Assembly (NCBI GenBank): GCA_030527285.1 | Contig: JAUNBC010000005.1 | Span: 1-64,000 of the forward strand | Direction of reading: 5' to 3' | DNA from: Bacillota bacterium | GTDB taxonomy: Bacteria; Bacillota; Dehalobacteriia; UBA4068 | DNA: 64,000 nt | Shown here: positions 43,379-51,562 of the stretch, piece by piece | Layout of the letters: every line of letters begins with the position of its first letter | Position numbering within the stretch: position 1 is the first letter of the stretch | Made by a program: the position numbers and the translations under genes | Notes under the pieces: model-generated | Told to the model about the DNA's origin: nothing | The model's input: the letters and a program-made list of their open reading frames with translations, nothing else | Databases searched by the model: none

Positions 43379-43389
43379 AGTTCGGATAG
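43363..43389. promoter_or_regulatory. Palindromic operator over the mntP -10
   Basis: CTATCCGA (43363-43370) pairs with TCGGATAG (43382-43389), 11 bp apart and centred on the -10. The half-sites differ from the GGTTAG boxes at feo, so a different regulator is expected; its identity is unknown. No yybP-ykoY-like leader fits in the 35 nt left. Confidence 0.55.
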
Positions 43390-43414
43390 GATTTCATTAT
43401 AGAATGGAGTTATT

Positions 43415-43978
43415 ATGAATACCGTCTCTCTGCTGCTGATCGGCCTGTCCCTGGCTATGGACGCTTTCGCCATTTCCATCTCCAACGGCGTCGCTTACGG
43501 CGGCGATAAAAAGCAAGCGCTGCTCACCGCCGCCGCTTTTGGCCTGGCGCAGGGCTTGATGCCGATGATCGGCTATTATGCCGGATACAGCTGCGCCGAT
43601 ATCATCGCCTCCTTTGACCATTGGCTGGCCTTTGGCCTATTGGCGGTCATCGGCGGCAAAATGATATTCGACGGCATACGCCAGCTGCGCAGCACCGCCG
43701 AGCCGCCGCCGCGCCGTCTGACCCCGCGCACGCTGTTCCTGCAAGCCATCGCCACCAGCATCGACGCGCTGGCTATCGGCGTCAGCTTTGCCGCGTTGCA
43801 GGTAAATATCTTCAAGGCGGCGGCGATCATCGCTATCGTCACCTTTGTCTGCTGCGTGATCGGCGCGCTGGGCGGCAAGAGCTGGGGCGGCTATTTGAAA
43901 AAGCGCGCCGTGTTGTTCGGCGGCGTGATACTGGTATTGCTGGGCGTAAAGATCTTGATCGAACACCTTTACTTTTAG
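43415..43978 (+). CDS. mntP: Manganese efflux pump MntP
   Basis: A 187-residue membrane protein with six predicted helices. The conserved acidic membrane segments MDAFAISISNG near the start and TSIDALAIGVSF in the second half are the paired repeats of MntP. It exports excess Mn2+. GGAG precedes the ATG. It lies 9 bp before the DUF401 gene, so the two are co-transcribed. Confidence 0.93.
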   Translation: MNTVSLLLIGLSLAMDAFAISISNGVAYGGDKKQALLTAAAFGLAQGLMPMIGYYAGYSCADIIASFDHWLAFGLLAVIGGKMIFDGIRQLRSTAEPPPRRLTPRTLFLQAIATSIDALAIGVSFAALQVNIFKAAAIIAIVTFVCCVIGALGGKSWGGYLKKRAVLFGGVILVLLGVKILIEHLYF

Positions 43979-43987
43979 GAGCTTGCT

Positions 43988-45193
43988 ATGGAATTGCTGA
44001 AGCTGATACTGATCTTTGTTTTGATCATTGCCTTCCTCGGCTTCAAAAAGCCAATGTACGTTGTGATGCTGGGAGCTTCGGTATTGCTGGCGCTGCTGTT
44101 CGCCATGCCCGCCAAGCAGTTTCTGCTGGTGTTCGGCGGCTCGCTGATCTCCTCCTCCACGCTGGTTCTTGTCGCTATCGTATGGCTGGTAATGATCATG
44201 GAAGGGATGATGAATGAGCGCGGCTTTATGCAAAAGATACTGACCGCGCTGGACGCGCTTTTCCACAGCCGCCGCATCGATCTGGCAATGATGCCGATGA
44301 TCATCGGCTTTCTGCCTTCAGCCGGCGGCGCGCTGTTCTCCGCGCCGCTGGTGGCTAAGGCCGCCGAGGGGCTGGGACTGGCTCCGGAGAAAAAGGCGCT
44401 GGTCAATATCTATTTCCGCCATATCATGGAGCTGTTCTTCCCCACCTATCCGGCGCTGATCATCGCCGCGCAATTATCCGGACTGCCGATGTTCAATCTG
44501 GTAAAGCTGCTTTTCCCGGTAACTGTGGTCGCCTTTTGCATCGGCCTGCTGATGCTGCGCGAGGTCAAAAGTGTAAAAACCGAGCGCGCCGGCGAAGGCT
44601 CCCGATGGAAGCTGCTCGGCGCTTTCCTGCTGTCGATCTGGCCGTTTTTGCTGCTGATCACGCTGATCATGGCTGCGCGTTTAGAGGCGGTCACGGCGGT
44701 GCTGATAACGACGGTTTGCGTGGCGGTATTCCTCAAGGTCACGCCCAGGGAATTGCCGAGAATGGTGCTGAAAGTCACCAAATGGAAGCTGCTGCTGATC
44801 ATCATCACCGTCATGGCCTTCAAAGACGTATTGCTCAGCTCCGGCGCCGTCGATCAACTGCCGGAAATAGTCGGCCGGCTGCCAATATCGCCGCTGTTCG
44901 CCTTCTCGATACTGGCGCTGTTCATCTCTTTGATCACCGGACTGCCGATCTCGGCTAACGCCATCATCATCCCCTTAGCCAGCGCCGCCATACCGGGCAT
45001 CGCCGATACCGCGATCGCGCTGCTGGTGATCTCGTCCTACGTGGGCGCGCAATTAACGCCGCTGCATCTATGCATCACCATTTCCGCCGAGTATTTCGAG
45101 GCCAATCTGCAAAAGGTAATATTACGCTCGCTGCCGCCGTATTTGAGCATCTACGCCGCGGCGGCGCTGTTATTCGGCGTAATCCTCGCCTAA
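43988..45193 (+). CDS. DUF401-family integral membrane protein
   Basis: A 401-residue protein with about ten hydrophobic helices, of the DUF401 family related to the GntP/DctM-like permease superfamily. The conserved IIGFLPSAGGALFSAPLV and ISANAIIIPLASAAIPG segments resemble re-entrant substrate loops. TTAGGAGC precedes the ATG. Coupling to mntP suggests a linked transport role, but the substrate is unknown and the association may be chance. Confidence 0.8.
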   Translation: MELLKLILIFVLIIAFLGFKKPMYVVMLGASVLLALLFAMPAKQFLLVFGGSLISSSTLVLVAIVWLVMIMEGMMNERGFMQKILTALDALFHSRRIDLAMMPMIIGFLPSAGGALFSAPLVAKAAEGLGLAPEKKALVNIYFRHIMELFFPTYPALIIAAQLSGLPMFNLVKLLFPVTVVAFCIGLLMLREVKSVKTERAGEGSRWKLLGAFLLSIWPFLLLITLIMAARLEAVTAVLITTVCVAVFLKVTPRELPRMVLKVTKWKLLLIIITVMAFKDVLLSSGAVDQLPEIVGRLPISPLFAFSILALFISLITGLPISANAIIIPLASAAIPGIADTAIALLVISSYVGAQLTPLHLCITISAEYFEANLQKVILRSLPPYLSIYAAAALLFGVILA

Positions 45194-45196
45194 CTC

Positions 45197-45225
45197 TTGT
45201 ATAATCAGCTGAAAACAGCTAAAAT
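45197..45225 (+). promoter_or_regulatory. Promoter of glnS
   Basis: TTGTAT, 17 bp, TAAAAT. An AGCTG/CAGCT hairpin lies in the spacer. Confidence 0.5.
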
Positions 45226-45269
45226 ATAAGTGGCGTGATAAGCCGCTACCTAACGGAGGATCTACTATT

Positions 45270-46949
45270 ATGCGCGATTACAACAATCTGCCCGCCAACC
45301 ACTTTATCAACTCCTTCATCAACGAGGACTTGAAAACCGGCCGTTACGGCGACCGCGTGCATACGCGCTTCCCGCCGGAGCCTAACGGCTATATGCATAT
45401 CGGCCATGCCAAGGCTATTTTCATCAACTTTGGCACCGCCGCCGAGTACGGCGGCCTGTGCAATCTGCGCATGGACGATACCAACCCCAGCAAAGAGGAC
45501 GTCGAGTATGTGGACGCGATACAGCAGGATATACGTTGGCTGGGCTATGATTGGGACGACCGTTTCTTCTATGCCTCGGACTATTTTGAGCAGATGTACG
45601 CCTGCGCCGAGCAGCTGATCGAAAAAGGTCTGGCCTATGTTTGCGAGCTGACTCCCGAGCAGTTCAAAGATATGCGCGGAGATACCGCGCATCCGGCGAT
45701 CAGCCCATACCGCGAGCGGCCGGTAGCCGAGAGCCTCGACCTGTTCCGCCGTATGCGCGCCGGCGAGTTTGCCGACGGGGCGATGACGCTGCGCGCCAAG
45801 ATCGACCTCGCCAGCCCCAACTTCAATATGCGCGACCCGGCCATTTACCGCATCAATCATCTGCCCCATCACCGTACCGGCGACAAATGGTGTATCTATC
45901 CGATGTACGACTTTGCCCATCCGCTGGAGGACGCGCTCGAGGGCATCACCCATTCGCTGTGCTCGCTGGAGTTCGAGGATCATCGTCCGCTCTATGATTG
46001 GGTCATCAACAATTGCGATGTTCCCTGCAAGAGCCGGCAGATCGAATTTGCGCGGCTCGGCATCACCTATACCGTGATGAGCAAGCGCAAGCTGCGCCGT
46101 CTGGTAGAGGAAGGCTACGTCCGCGGCTGGGACGATCCGCGTATGCCGACGCTGGCCGGTATGCGCCGCCGCGGCTACCCGGCGGCCGCGATACGCAATT
46201 TCTGCGCCGAGGTGGGCGTGGCCAAGTCCAACAGCACCGTGGAATTCGCCCAGCTGGAGCATGCGGTGCGCGACGTGCTCAATTATGAGGCCGACCGCCG
46301 CCTGGCCGTCATCGACCCGCTCAAGGTCGTGATCACCAATTATCCTGACGGGCAAACGGAAATGCTTGACGCCGGCAATAATCCCGAAAAGCCGGAGCGC
46401 GGCAGCCGCCGGCTCAGCTTCTCCAATACAATCTATATTGAGAAAAGCGATTTTATGGAGGAACCCGTCAAGGGTTTCCACCGTCTATATCCCGGTAATG
46501 AAGTCAGATTGAAATACGCCTATATCATCCGCCTTGACGAGATCGTCAAGGATGAGGCGGGCAATGTTATCGAGCTGCGTTGCAGCTATGACCCAAACAG
46601 CCATTCCGGCAACGATACCAGCGGCAAAAAGATCAAGGGCACCATCCATTGGGTGGACAGCCTGTCCGCCGTGCCCGCCGAACTGCGCTTATACGGCTAT
46701 TTATTCGACCGGCCCAATCCTGACGACTGCGCCGAGGACGAGGACTTCACCGATTTTGTCAGCCGTGATTCGCTGCTGATACCGCCGCTGTCATACGTCG
46801 AGGCCGAGCTGGCCGCGGCTGACGACGGCCGCCCCTATCAATTCATGCGTCAGGGCTATTTCATCAAGGACGCCGATTCTACGGCGGACAAGATAGTGTT
46901 CAACCGCATCGTCTCGCTCAAAGACAGCTTTGCCAAAAAGCAAGGCTGA
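45270..46949 (+). CDS. glnS: Glutaminyl-tRNA synthetase
   Basis: A 559-residue class I synthetase charging tRNA-Gln. The HIGH motif is at 43-46 in PEPNGYMHIGHAKAI and the KMSKS-equivalent VMSKR at 269-273. FPPEPNG and the C-terminal anticodon-binding beta-barrels identify GlnRS rather than GluRS. Most Firmicutes lack it and use GatCAB transamidation, so its presence is notable and often reflects transfer. GGAGGATC precedes the ATG. Base composition matches the neighbours, so transfer, if any, is old. Confidence 0.96.
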   Translation: MRDYNNLPANHFINSFINEDLKTGRYGDRVHTRFPPEPNGYMHIGHAKAIFINFGTAAEYGGLCNLRMDDTNPSKEDVEYVDAIQQDIRWLGYDWDDRFFYASDYFEQMYACAEQLIEKGLAYVCELTPEQFKDMRGDTAHPAISPYRERPVAESLDLFRRMRAGEFADGAMTLRAKIDLASPNFNMRDPAIYRINHLPHHRTGDKWCIYPMYDFAHPLEDALEGITHSLCSLEFEDHRPLYDWVINNCDVPCKSRQIEFARLGITYTVMSKRKLRRLVEEGYVRGWDDPRMPTLAGMRRRGYPAAAIRNFCAEVGVAKSNSTVEFAQLEHAVRDVLNYEADRRLAVIDPLKVVITNYPDGQTEMLDAGNNPEKPERGSRRLSFSNTIYIEKSDFMEEPVKGFHRLYPGNEVRLKYAYIIRLDEIVKDEAGNVIELRCSYDPNSHSGNDTSGKKIKGTIHWVDSLSAVPAELRLYGYLFDRPNPDDCAEDEDFTDFVSRDSLLIPPLSYVEAELAAADDGRPYQFMRQGYFIKDADSTADKIVFNRIVSLKDSFAKKQG

Positions 46950-46983
46950 GCATTTACAGCAAAACCTAAAAGGAGGTAATCCC

Positions 46984-47202
46984 ATGGTAAATCGCAAACT
47001 ATATCGTTCTACCACCAACCGTATGCTGGGCGGCGTCTGCGCCGGTATCGCCGATTATTTCAATTGCGACGCGACGATCATCCGTCTGGTCTATGTGGCG
47101 CTGTCCGTATTCACCGTCGCCTTCCCCGGCATCATCGTCTATATCATCGCCGCGATCATCATCCCCAACGACCCCGGCTACACCGATATCACCAACAGCT
47201 AA
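46984..47202 (+). CDS. PspC-domain membrane protein
   Basis: A 72-residue protein starting MVNRKLYRSTTNRMLGGVCAGIADYF, the PspC domain signature, followed by a hydrophobic helix pair (VYVALSVFTVAFPGIIVYIIAAIIIP). AGGAGG precedes the ATG. Short PspC proteins sense or respond to membrane stress. It lies 34 bp after glnS and ends at a strong terminator. Confidence 0.9.
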   Translation: MVNRKLYRSTTNRMLGGVCAGIADYFNCDATIIRLVYVALSVFTVAFPGIIVYIIAAIIIPNDPGYTDITNS

Positions 47203-47220
47203 ACGGCTACATAACGCATA

Positions 47221-47255
47221 AAAAGCCTTCGGCGCTAATAGCGCCGAAGGCTTTT
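47221..47255. terminator. Strong bidirectional terminator
   Basis: A perfect 16-bp stem (AAAAGCCTTCGGCGCT and complement) around AAT, with A- and T-runs on both sides, between the PspC gene and the leftward lgt unit. Confidence 0.9.
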
Positions 47256-47277
47256 TATGCGGAAAACGCGCTACATA

Positions 47278-47565
47278 TCACCTGCCGCCGAATAACTCCG
47301 CTATCGGCTGGATGATCTGCTGCAGGTCGGAGATCGCCTCGTTCAGCGTTTCCACGTCCACCTGTCCGGCGGTAGCGGCCATTTCCTGCGTCGCCTGCTC
47401 CAGCTCGATGAGCAAGCGCTCGGTACGCGGGATATAGACGGCGGCTGTGAGCGCAAGCAGCAGGCAAGCGATCAGCAGCAGCGCCAGCAGGGCTTTGAGC
47501 AGCCGTGTCTGTTTTTTCATTTGCGCCAACAATTCATCCTGCGGCGCAACTCTTTGCTCGCTCAT
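47278..47565 (-). CDS. Small single-span membrane protein downstream of lgt
   Basis: A 95-residue protein starting MSEQRVAPQDELLAQM, with GGAGG 7 nt before the ATG. One transmembrane helix (LKALLALLLIACLLLALTAA) lies between a short cytoplasmic N-terminus and a helical, probably coiled-coil, C-terminus. I do not recognise a family; the layout recalls small division or t-SNARE-like membrane proteins. It follows lgt by one base and is surely co-transcribed. Confidence 0.7.
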   Translation of the reverse strand: MSEQRVAPQDELLAQMKKQTRLLKALLALLLIACLLLALTAAVYIPRTERLLIELEQATQEMAATAGQVDVETLNEAISDLQQIIQPIAELFGGR

Positions 47566-47566
47566 G

Positions 47567-48424
47567 CTACGCCCTCCCCGCGCGGCCTTTCTTACTGCGC
47601 CGCTTATCTTTTTTGTACTGTTTATCCTTGGCCGGCGGCTCGGCCGCCACATCGAGCAGCGGCCGCTTATTGATCGCCGAGAGTATCAGCACGCCGATCA
47701 CCACGCCGACGGCTGAGATCAGCATCGCCTGCTTGAAGGGGCCGAGCATCAAGCTATCGGTACGCAGCATCTCGATGAAAAAGCGGCCTATCGAATAGAA
47801 CACCAGATAGCAGGCGAAAATGCTGCCGATGCGATGCGGACGGCGCAGCAGTATCAGCAGCGTGACAAAGATCAGCGCATCCCATAGCGATTCATAGAGA
47901 AAGGTCGGATGATGGTACGCGCCCTCGGCGAATACCTGCATCGGCACCCAGCTCCAAAACGAATCCGGCTCGATCACCGAGCCATAGGCCTCGTTATTGA
48001 AATAGTTGCCCCAGCGCCCGCAGGCCTGCCCAAAGGCCAAGGACGGCGCAATGATATCCGTCCAGCGGAGGAAATCCTCCCGCTTGGCGCGGCAATACAG
48101 CCAAATCGCCAACGCGCCGGCGATGATGCCGCCATGTATCGCCAGACCGCCCTCCCAGATAGCGAAGATCTTGCCGGGCTCCGCCGCGTAACGGCTCCAT
48201 TCAAACAGCACATAATAGAGGCGCGCGCCGATGATCGCCGCCGGTATCACCAGCAGCAGTATATTAAACAGATGATCCTCGTCCAAATGCTGCCGTTTAG
48301 TCTCCGCATATGCGAGCATGATGCCCACGGCCATGGCGCAGCTAATGATCACGCCATACCAGCGCACGGTCAAAGAGCCGACGCTGAAGGCTACGCCGGT
48401 ATTAAAAGCTCCGAGTATATCCAC
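47567..48424 (-). CDS. lgt: Prolipoprotein diacylglyceryl transferase
   Basis: A 285-residue polytopic enzyme that attaches diacylglycerol to the lipobox cysteine of exported lipoproteins, here including TupA and PrsA. The signature GRWGNYFNNEAYG and the AIHGGIIAG histidine region are present. The C-terminal tail is highly basic (KKDKRRSKKGRAGRA). The start is GTG, 9 nt after GGAGG. Confidence 0.96.
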   Translation of the reverse strand: MDILGAFNTGVAFSVGSLTVRWYGVIISCAMAVGIMLAYAETKRQHLDEDHLFNILLLVIPAAIIGARLYYVLFEWSRYAAEPGKIFAIWEGGLAIHGGIIAGALAIWLYCRAKREDFLRWTDIIAPSLAFGQACGRWGNYFNNEAYGSVIEPDSFWSWVPMQVFAEGAYHHPTFLYESLWDALIFVTLLILLRRPHRIGSIFACYLVFYSIGRFFIEMLRTDSLMLGPFKQAMLISAVGVVIGVLILSAINKRPLLDVAAEPPAKDKQYKKDKRRSKKGRAGRA

Positions 48425-48453
48425 CTAAGCAAACCTCCTGATTTAGTAAACTG

Positions 48454-48481
48454 AGTATATCATAAAATCGCCTTAATTCAA
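48454..48481 (-). promoter_or_regulatory. Promoter of lgt
   Basis: On the minus strand TTGAAT, 16 bp, TATACT. Confidence 0.5.
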
Positions 48482-48486
48482 ATCTA

Positions 48487-48515
48487 TTTACTTTTGCGGC
48501 GTTTTTTGCCATAAT
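48487..48515 (+). promoter_or_regulatory. Promoter of the DUF2156-GNAT pair
   Basis: TTTACT, 17 bp, CATAAT; divergent from the lgt promoter, 5 bp apart. Confidence 0.5.
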
Positions 48516-48538
48516 AGTCGCAGGAGGATAAACCGCGC

Positions 48539-49432
48539 ATGGATTTTCAACTGCTAAAATTGGAAGATAAAGAGCTGGTAAACAGTTACCTGGCCGGTAC
48601 CGAGCCGCGTTTGATCAGTTATAATTTCACCAATTTCTATCTTTACCGCAACTGGGAGCCGTATCGCTGGGCAGTTGTAGACAAGGCTCTGGTGTTCAAA
48701 AGCGAGTATCGCGGCTATGACAATATCCTCGTGCCGATCAGCGCCGACGAGCAGGCGATCCTGGCCGCTACCGAGCGGATGATCGACTGGTTCGCCCGCC
48801 GCGGCGCTGAATTCATCATCTCCGAGGTCAGCGATGATGCGCTAACTCTGTATGAAAAATACTGGCCGGGCCGCTTCCGCGCCGAGGAGTATCGGGGCGG
48901 CTTCAACTATATCTATTTGCGCGATCAGCTGCTAAATCTGAGCGGACGCAAATTTGCGCCCAAGCGCAATCATCTGCGCCGCTTCCGTGAGAACAATCCC
49001 GGGCATCAGCTGCTGCCGTTGGACGCAGCCATGACGGCAAGCTGCAAGCAGCAGGCGCAGCGCTGGCGGCAGCTGCGCGGCGGCGCCAATCCCGAGCTCG
49101 ATTACGAGCTGTGCGGCATCATCGACGCATTGGATAATTTCGCCAGCCTGGACAGCGTCGGCTGCTGCGTCGTCATCGACGGCAAGCTCGAGGGCTTCTG
49201 CTTTGGCGAACCGCTGAACAGCGACACCTTCTGCGTGCATATCGAGAAGGCCAATACCGAGATCGCCGGTATTTATCAGGCGCTCAATCAGGCGTTTGTC
49301 CGCGATTATACCGCGGGCTACACCTATATCAACCGTGCCGAGGACATGGACGACGCCGGTCAGCGCCGCGCCAAACTCTCCTATAATCCCTGCCGTCTGG
49401 AAAAGTATTACTATCTGAGGCTGGCGCAATGA
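48539..49432 (+). CDS. DUF2156 / LPG-synthase C-domain-like acyltransferase
   Basis: A 297-residue soluble protein with the double-GNAT fold of DUF2156, related to the catalytic half of lysylphosphatidylglycerol synthase but without the membrane domain. Visible marks are SYNFTNFYLYRNW near the N-terminus, the FAPKRNHLRRFRE block near the middle, and YTYINRAEDMDDAGQRRAKLSYNPCRLEKYY at the end. It probably transfers an acyl or aminoacyl group to an unknown acceptor. GGAGG precedes the ATG. The 3' end overlaps the following GNAT gene by 4 bp (ATGA). Confidence 0.8.
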   Translation: MDFQLLKLEDKELVNSYLAGTEPRLISYNFTNFYLYRNWEPYRWAVVDKALVFKSEYRGYDNILVPISADEQAILAATERMIDWFARRGAEFIISEVSDDALTLYEKYWPGRFRAEEYRGGFNYIYLRDQLLNLSGRKFAPKRNHLRRFRENNPGHQLLPLDAAMTASCKQQAQRWRQLRGGANPELDYELCGIIDALDNFASLDSVGCCVVIDGKLEGFCFGEPLNSDTFCVHIEKANTEIAGIYQALNQAFVRDYTAGYTYINRAEDMDDAGQRRAKLSYNPCRLEKYYYLRLAQ

Positions 49433-50337
49433 TCATCCGTTATGCCAGCGCCGAGGATACGCCCGAGGTCAAAGCGCTGTGGGCGCAGGCCTTCGGCGAC
49501 CGGCAACCCTACTATGACTGGTATTTCCGCCGCGTCTACCGCCCCGAGCGCACGCTGCTCGGCTTCAGCGACGGCGCGGCGGCGACGATGCTGCAATTAG
49601 CCCCGCGCCGCCTCAGCCTGCGCGGCGAGCCGCTCAACGCCTGCTATATCGTGGGCGTGGCTACTGCGCCCGCCTACCGCCGCCGCGGCTACAGCCATCG
49701 CCTGCTGCGCTATGCGCTGGGCGAGCTGCATCACGGCAACTGCGCTGTGGCGCTGCTCAATACAGATCTGGACGGCTTCTATGAGCCGCTCGGCTTCACG
49801 CCCTGCTACACGCTGCGCCCGCTGTTATTTCCCGCCAAGGCCGGCGAGCTTGGCGGCTGGCGGGAAACGCGCGCGCCCAATGACGGCTTTCTTAGCGGCT
49901 GCGCCGCCGTCTATCAGCGCATGACCGCCGCTCTGGACGGCTATGTGCTGCGCAGCGCCGGCGACCTGCGCCGCTATATCGAGGATTGGCTGTGCGACGG
50001 CGGTTCGCTGCTGCTGCATCAAAGCGCGGCCGCTTACCTGCTATGGTATGCCGACGGCGACTACTGCCGCCTGGTCGAGGCGGGCTATGCCGACGCAGCG
50101 GCGCTGCGTATGGCGCTCAGCGCGGCGCAAGCTGTGGCGGCGCGCGACGGCTTGCGGCAGCTGCTGTGGAACGCGCCGCTCAACGCGCCGCTGCCGCCGC
50201 AGCCGCAGCCTTTGACCGCGCATCTGTGGGCGCTGCGCACCGATATCGAGCCGGAGCTGGCGGCCGCGGAAAAAGCCGCGCTGACCCGCGAACTGCTGAA
50301 CGCGGGCACGCGGCTCTGGGCTAATGAGATTTGCTAA
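49429..50337 (+). CDS. GNAT acetyltransferase (Eis-like)
   Basis: A 302-residue protein. The first half is a GNAT domain with the acetyl-CoA loop VGVATAPAYRRRGYSHRLL; the second half has the SCP2-like/Eis layout seen in enhanced-intracellular-survival-type acetyltransferases. The acceptor is unknown; Eis-like enzymes acetylate amines, including aminoglycosides. It is translationally coupled to the DUF2156 gene, so the two may modify the same product. Confidence 0.8.
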   Translation: MIIRYASAEDTPEVKALWAQAFGDRQPYYDWYFRRVYRPERTLLGFSDGAAATMLQLAPRRLSLRGEPLNACYIVGVATAPAYRRRGYSHRLLRYALGELHHGNCAVALLNTDLDGFYEPLGFTPCYTLRPLLFPAKAGELGGWRETRAPNDGFLSGCAAVYQRMTAALDGYVLRSAGDLRRYIEDWLCDGGSLLLHQSAAAYLLWYADGDYCRLVEAGYADAAALRMALSAAQAVAARDGLRQLLWNAPLNAPLPPQPQPLTAHLWALRTDIEPELAAAEKAALTRELLNAGTRLWANEIC

Positions 50338-50360
50338 AACCGCCTTTATTAGGCGGTTTT
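50336..50360. terminator. Bidirectional terminator
   Basis: AAAACCGCCT pairs with AGGCGGTTTT around a 5-nt loop; it overlaps the GNAT stop codon and serves the converging MFS gene. Confidence 0.85.
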
Positions 50361-50361
50361 T

Positions 50362-51558
50362 TTATTTTGCGGCGTTACGGAAGGATGAAGGCGAGCGGCG
50401 CGCCCATAGCACGTAAACGAGCAGCGAGACGGCAAGGCCAAGGCTGATCACGCCGTACATCGACGCATAGCCGAGATACTTGGCCAACAGGCCGGCGGTG
50501 ATGCCGCCCAGACCAATACCGATATCGAAGGCGCAAAGATAGGTGGACGAAGCGGAACCGCGCCGTTCGGCAGTACTGATACGCATCGCCATCGCCTGCA
50601 TCGTCGGCGTCATCAGGCCGAAGCCGCAGCCAAACAGCAGCGCTGAGGCGCAAAAGGAAAGCTGCGACGGCCATTGCCACAGCAGCAGCATCGCCGCTCC
50701 GCCGCAGATAACGCTGATATACACCAGCAGCCCTTCGCCGCGCCGGTCGGCGACGCGGCCGCCCAGCACGCGCATCAGGGCGGTCATCGCCGCCAGCAGC
50801 ATGAAATACGCGCCGCCGCCGCCCAGGCCGTTGAACTCGGCGTATAAAGCGATAAAGGTCGTGATCGCCCCATAGGGGAAGAGGAAAAAGAACATCGTCA
50901 GCGAGGCCGGCAGCGCGTCCTTATTGAACAGGCCGCGCAGCAGCTCGCGCAAGCTCGTATGCTGCTTGCGCAGCGGCAAAGCCTCATATTTGAGCGTCAG
51001 CGTGCTTAACAGCGCCACCGCGGCCACGGCGGCGGAGGCGCAGAACATCAGCGTGAAGCCCCCATTGCGCATCAGCGCCAGACCAAGCGCCGGAGCCAAG
51101 GCCGTGGAGATGGCGGCGGTGAGGCCGAAATAACCCATGCCCTCGGCAAAACGCGAGCGGGGAATGATATCGCAAACATGGGTATTGAGCGCAGTCGAAG
51201 ACGCGGCCCAGGTCAAACCATGGAAAAAGCGCAGCGCTATCGCCAGTATCAGCAGCGAGCATAACGCATAGCCGAGCGGCAGCAGCACCATGCCCAGCAT
51301 ACCGGCCAGCAATATGCCGCGCCGTCCCCGATGATCGAGTATCCAGCCGGCGAAGGGACGCATCAGCGTTGAGGAGATAGCGAATATGCCGGACACAAAA
51401 CCGGCCACCGCCTGATCGCCGCCCAAGGCTATCACATAATAGGCAAAGGTGGCCAGCAGCATATGAAAGCTCATGAAATTCAGCAGATTGCCCGTGCAGC
51501 TGAGCAAAAACTCCCTGCCGAACAAACGCTCTGCGCCTGGCGCGCGTCCATTATCCAT
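50362..51558 (-). CDS. Major facilitator superfamily exporter A
   Basis: A 398-residue, twelve-helix MFS protein from the ATG at 51558 (MDNGRAPGAERLF); the next ATG upstream is adjacent to the SD. The loop 2-3 motif FAGWILDHRGRRGILL is the MFS motif A. It shares helix-by-helix similarity with the next gene, including GSASSTYLC near the C-terminus, so they are tandem duplicates. It probably effluxes a drug or metabolite. It is the last gene of a leftward EamA-MFS-MFS unit. Confidence 0.85.
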   Translation of the reverse strand: MDNGRAPGAERLFGREFLLSCTGNLLNFMSFHMLLATFAYYVIALGGDQAVAGFVSGIFAISSTLMRPFAGWILDHRGRRGILLAGMLGMVLLPLGYALCSLLILAIALRFFHGLTWAASSTALNTHVCDIIPRSRFAEGMGYFGLTAAISTALAPALGLALMRNGGFTLMFCASAAVAAVALLSTLTLKYEALPLRKQHTSLRELLRGLFNKDALPASLTMFFFLFPYGAITTFIALYAEFNGLGGGGAYFMLLAAMTALMRVLGGRVADRRGEGLLVYISVICGGAAMLLLWQWPSQLSFCASALLFGCGFGLMTPTMQAMAMRISTAERRGSASSTYLCAFDIGIGLGGITAGLLAKYLGYASMYGVISLGLAVSLLVYVLWARRSPSSFRNAAK

Positions 51559-51562
51559 CATC

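Noticed and set aside
43111-43414. yybP-ykoY manganese riboswitch upstream of mntP
   Set aside because: The promoter lies only about 35 nt before the start, leaving no room for the aptamer.
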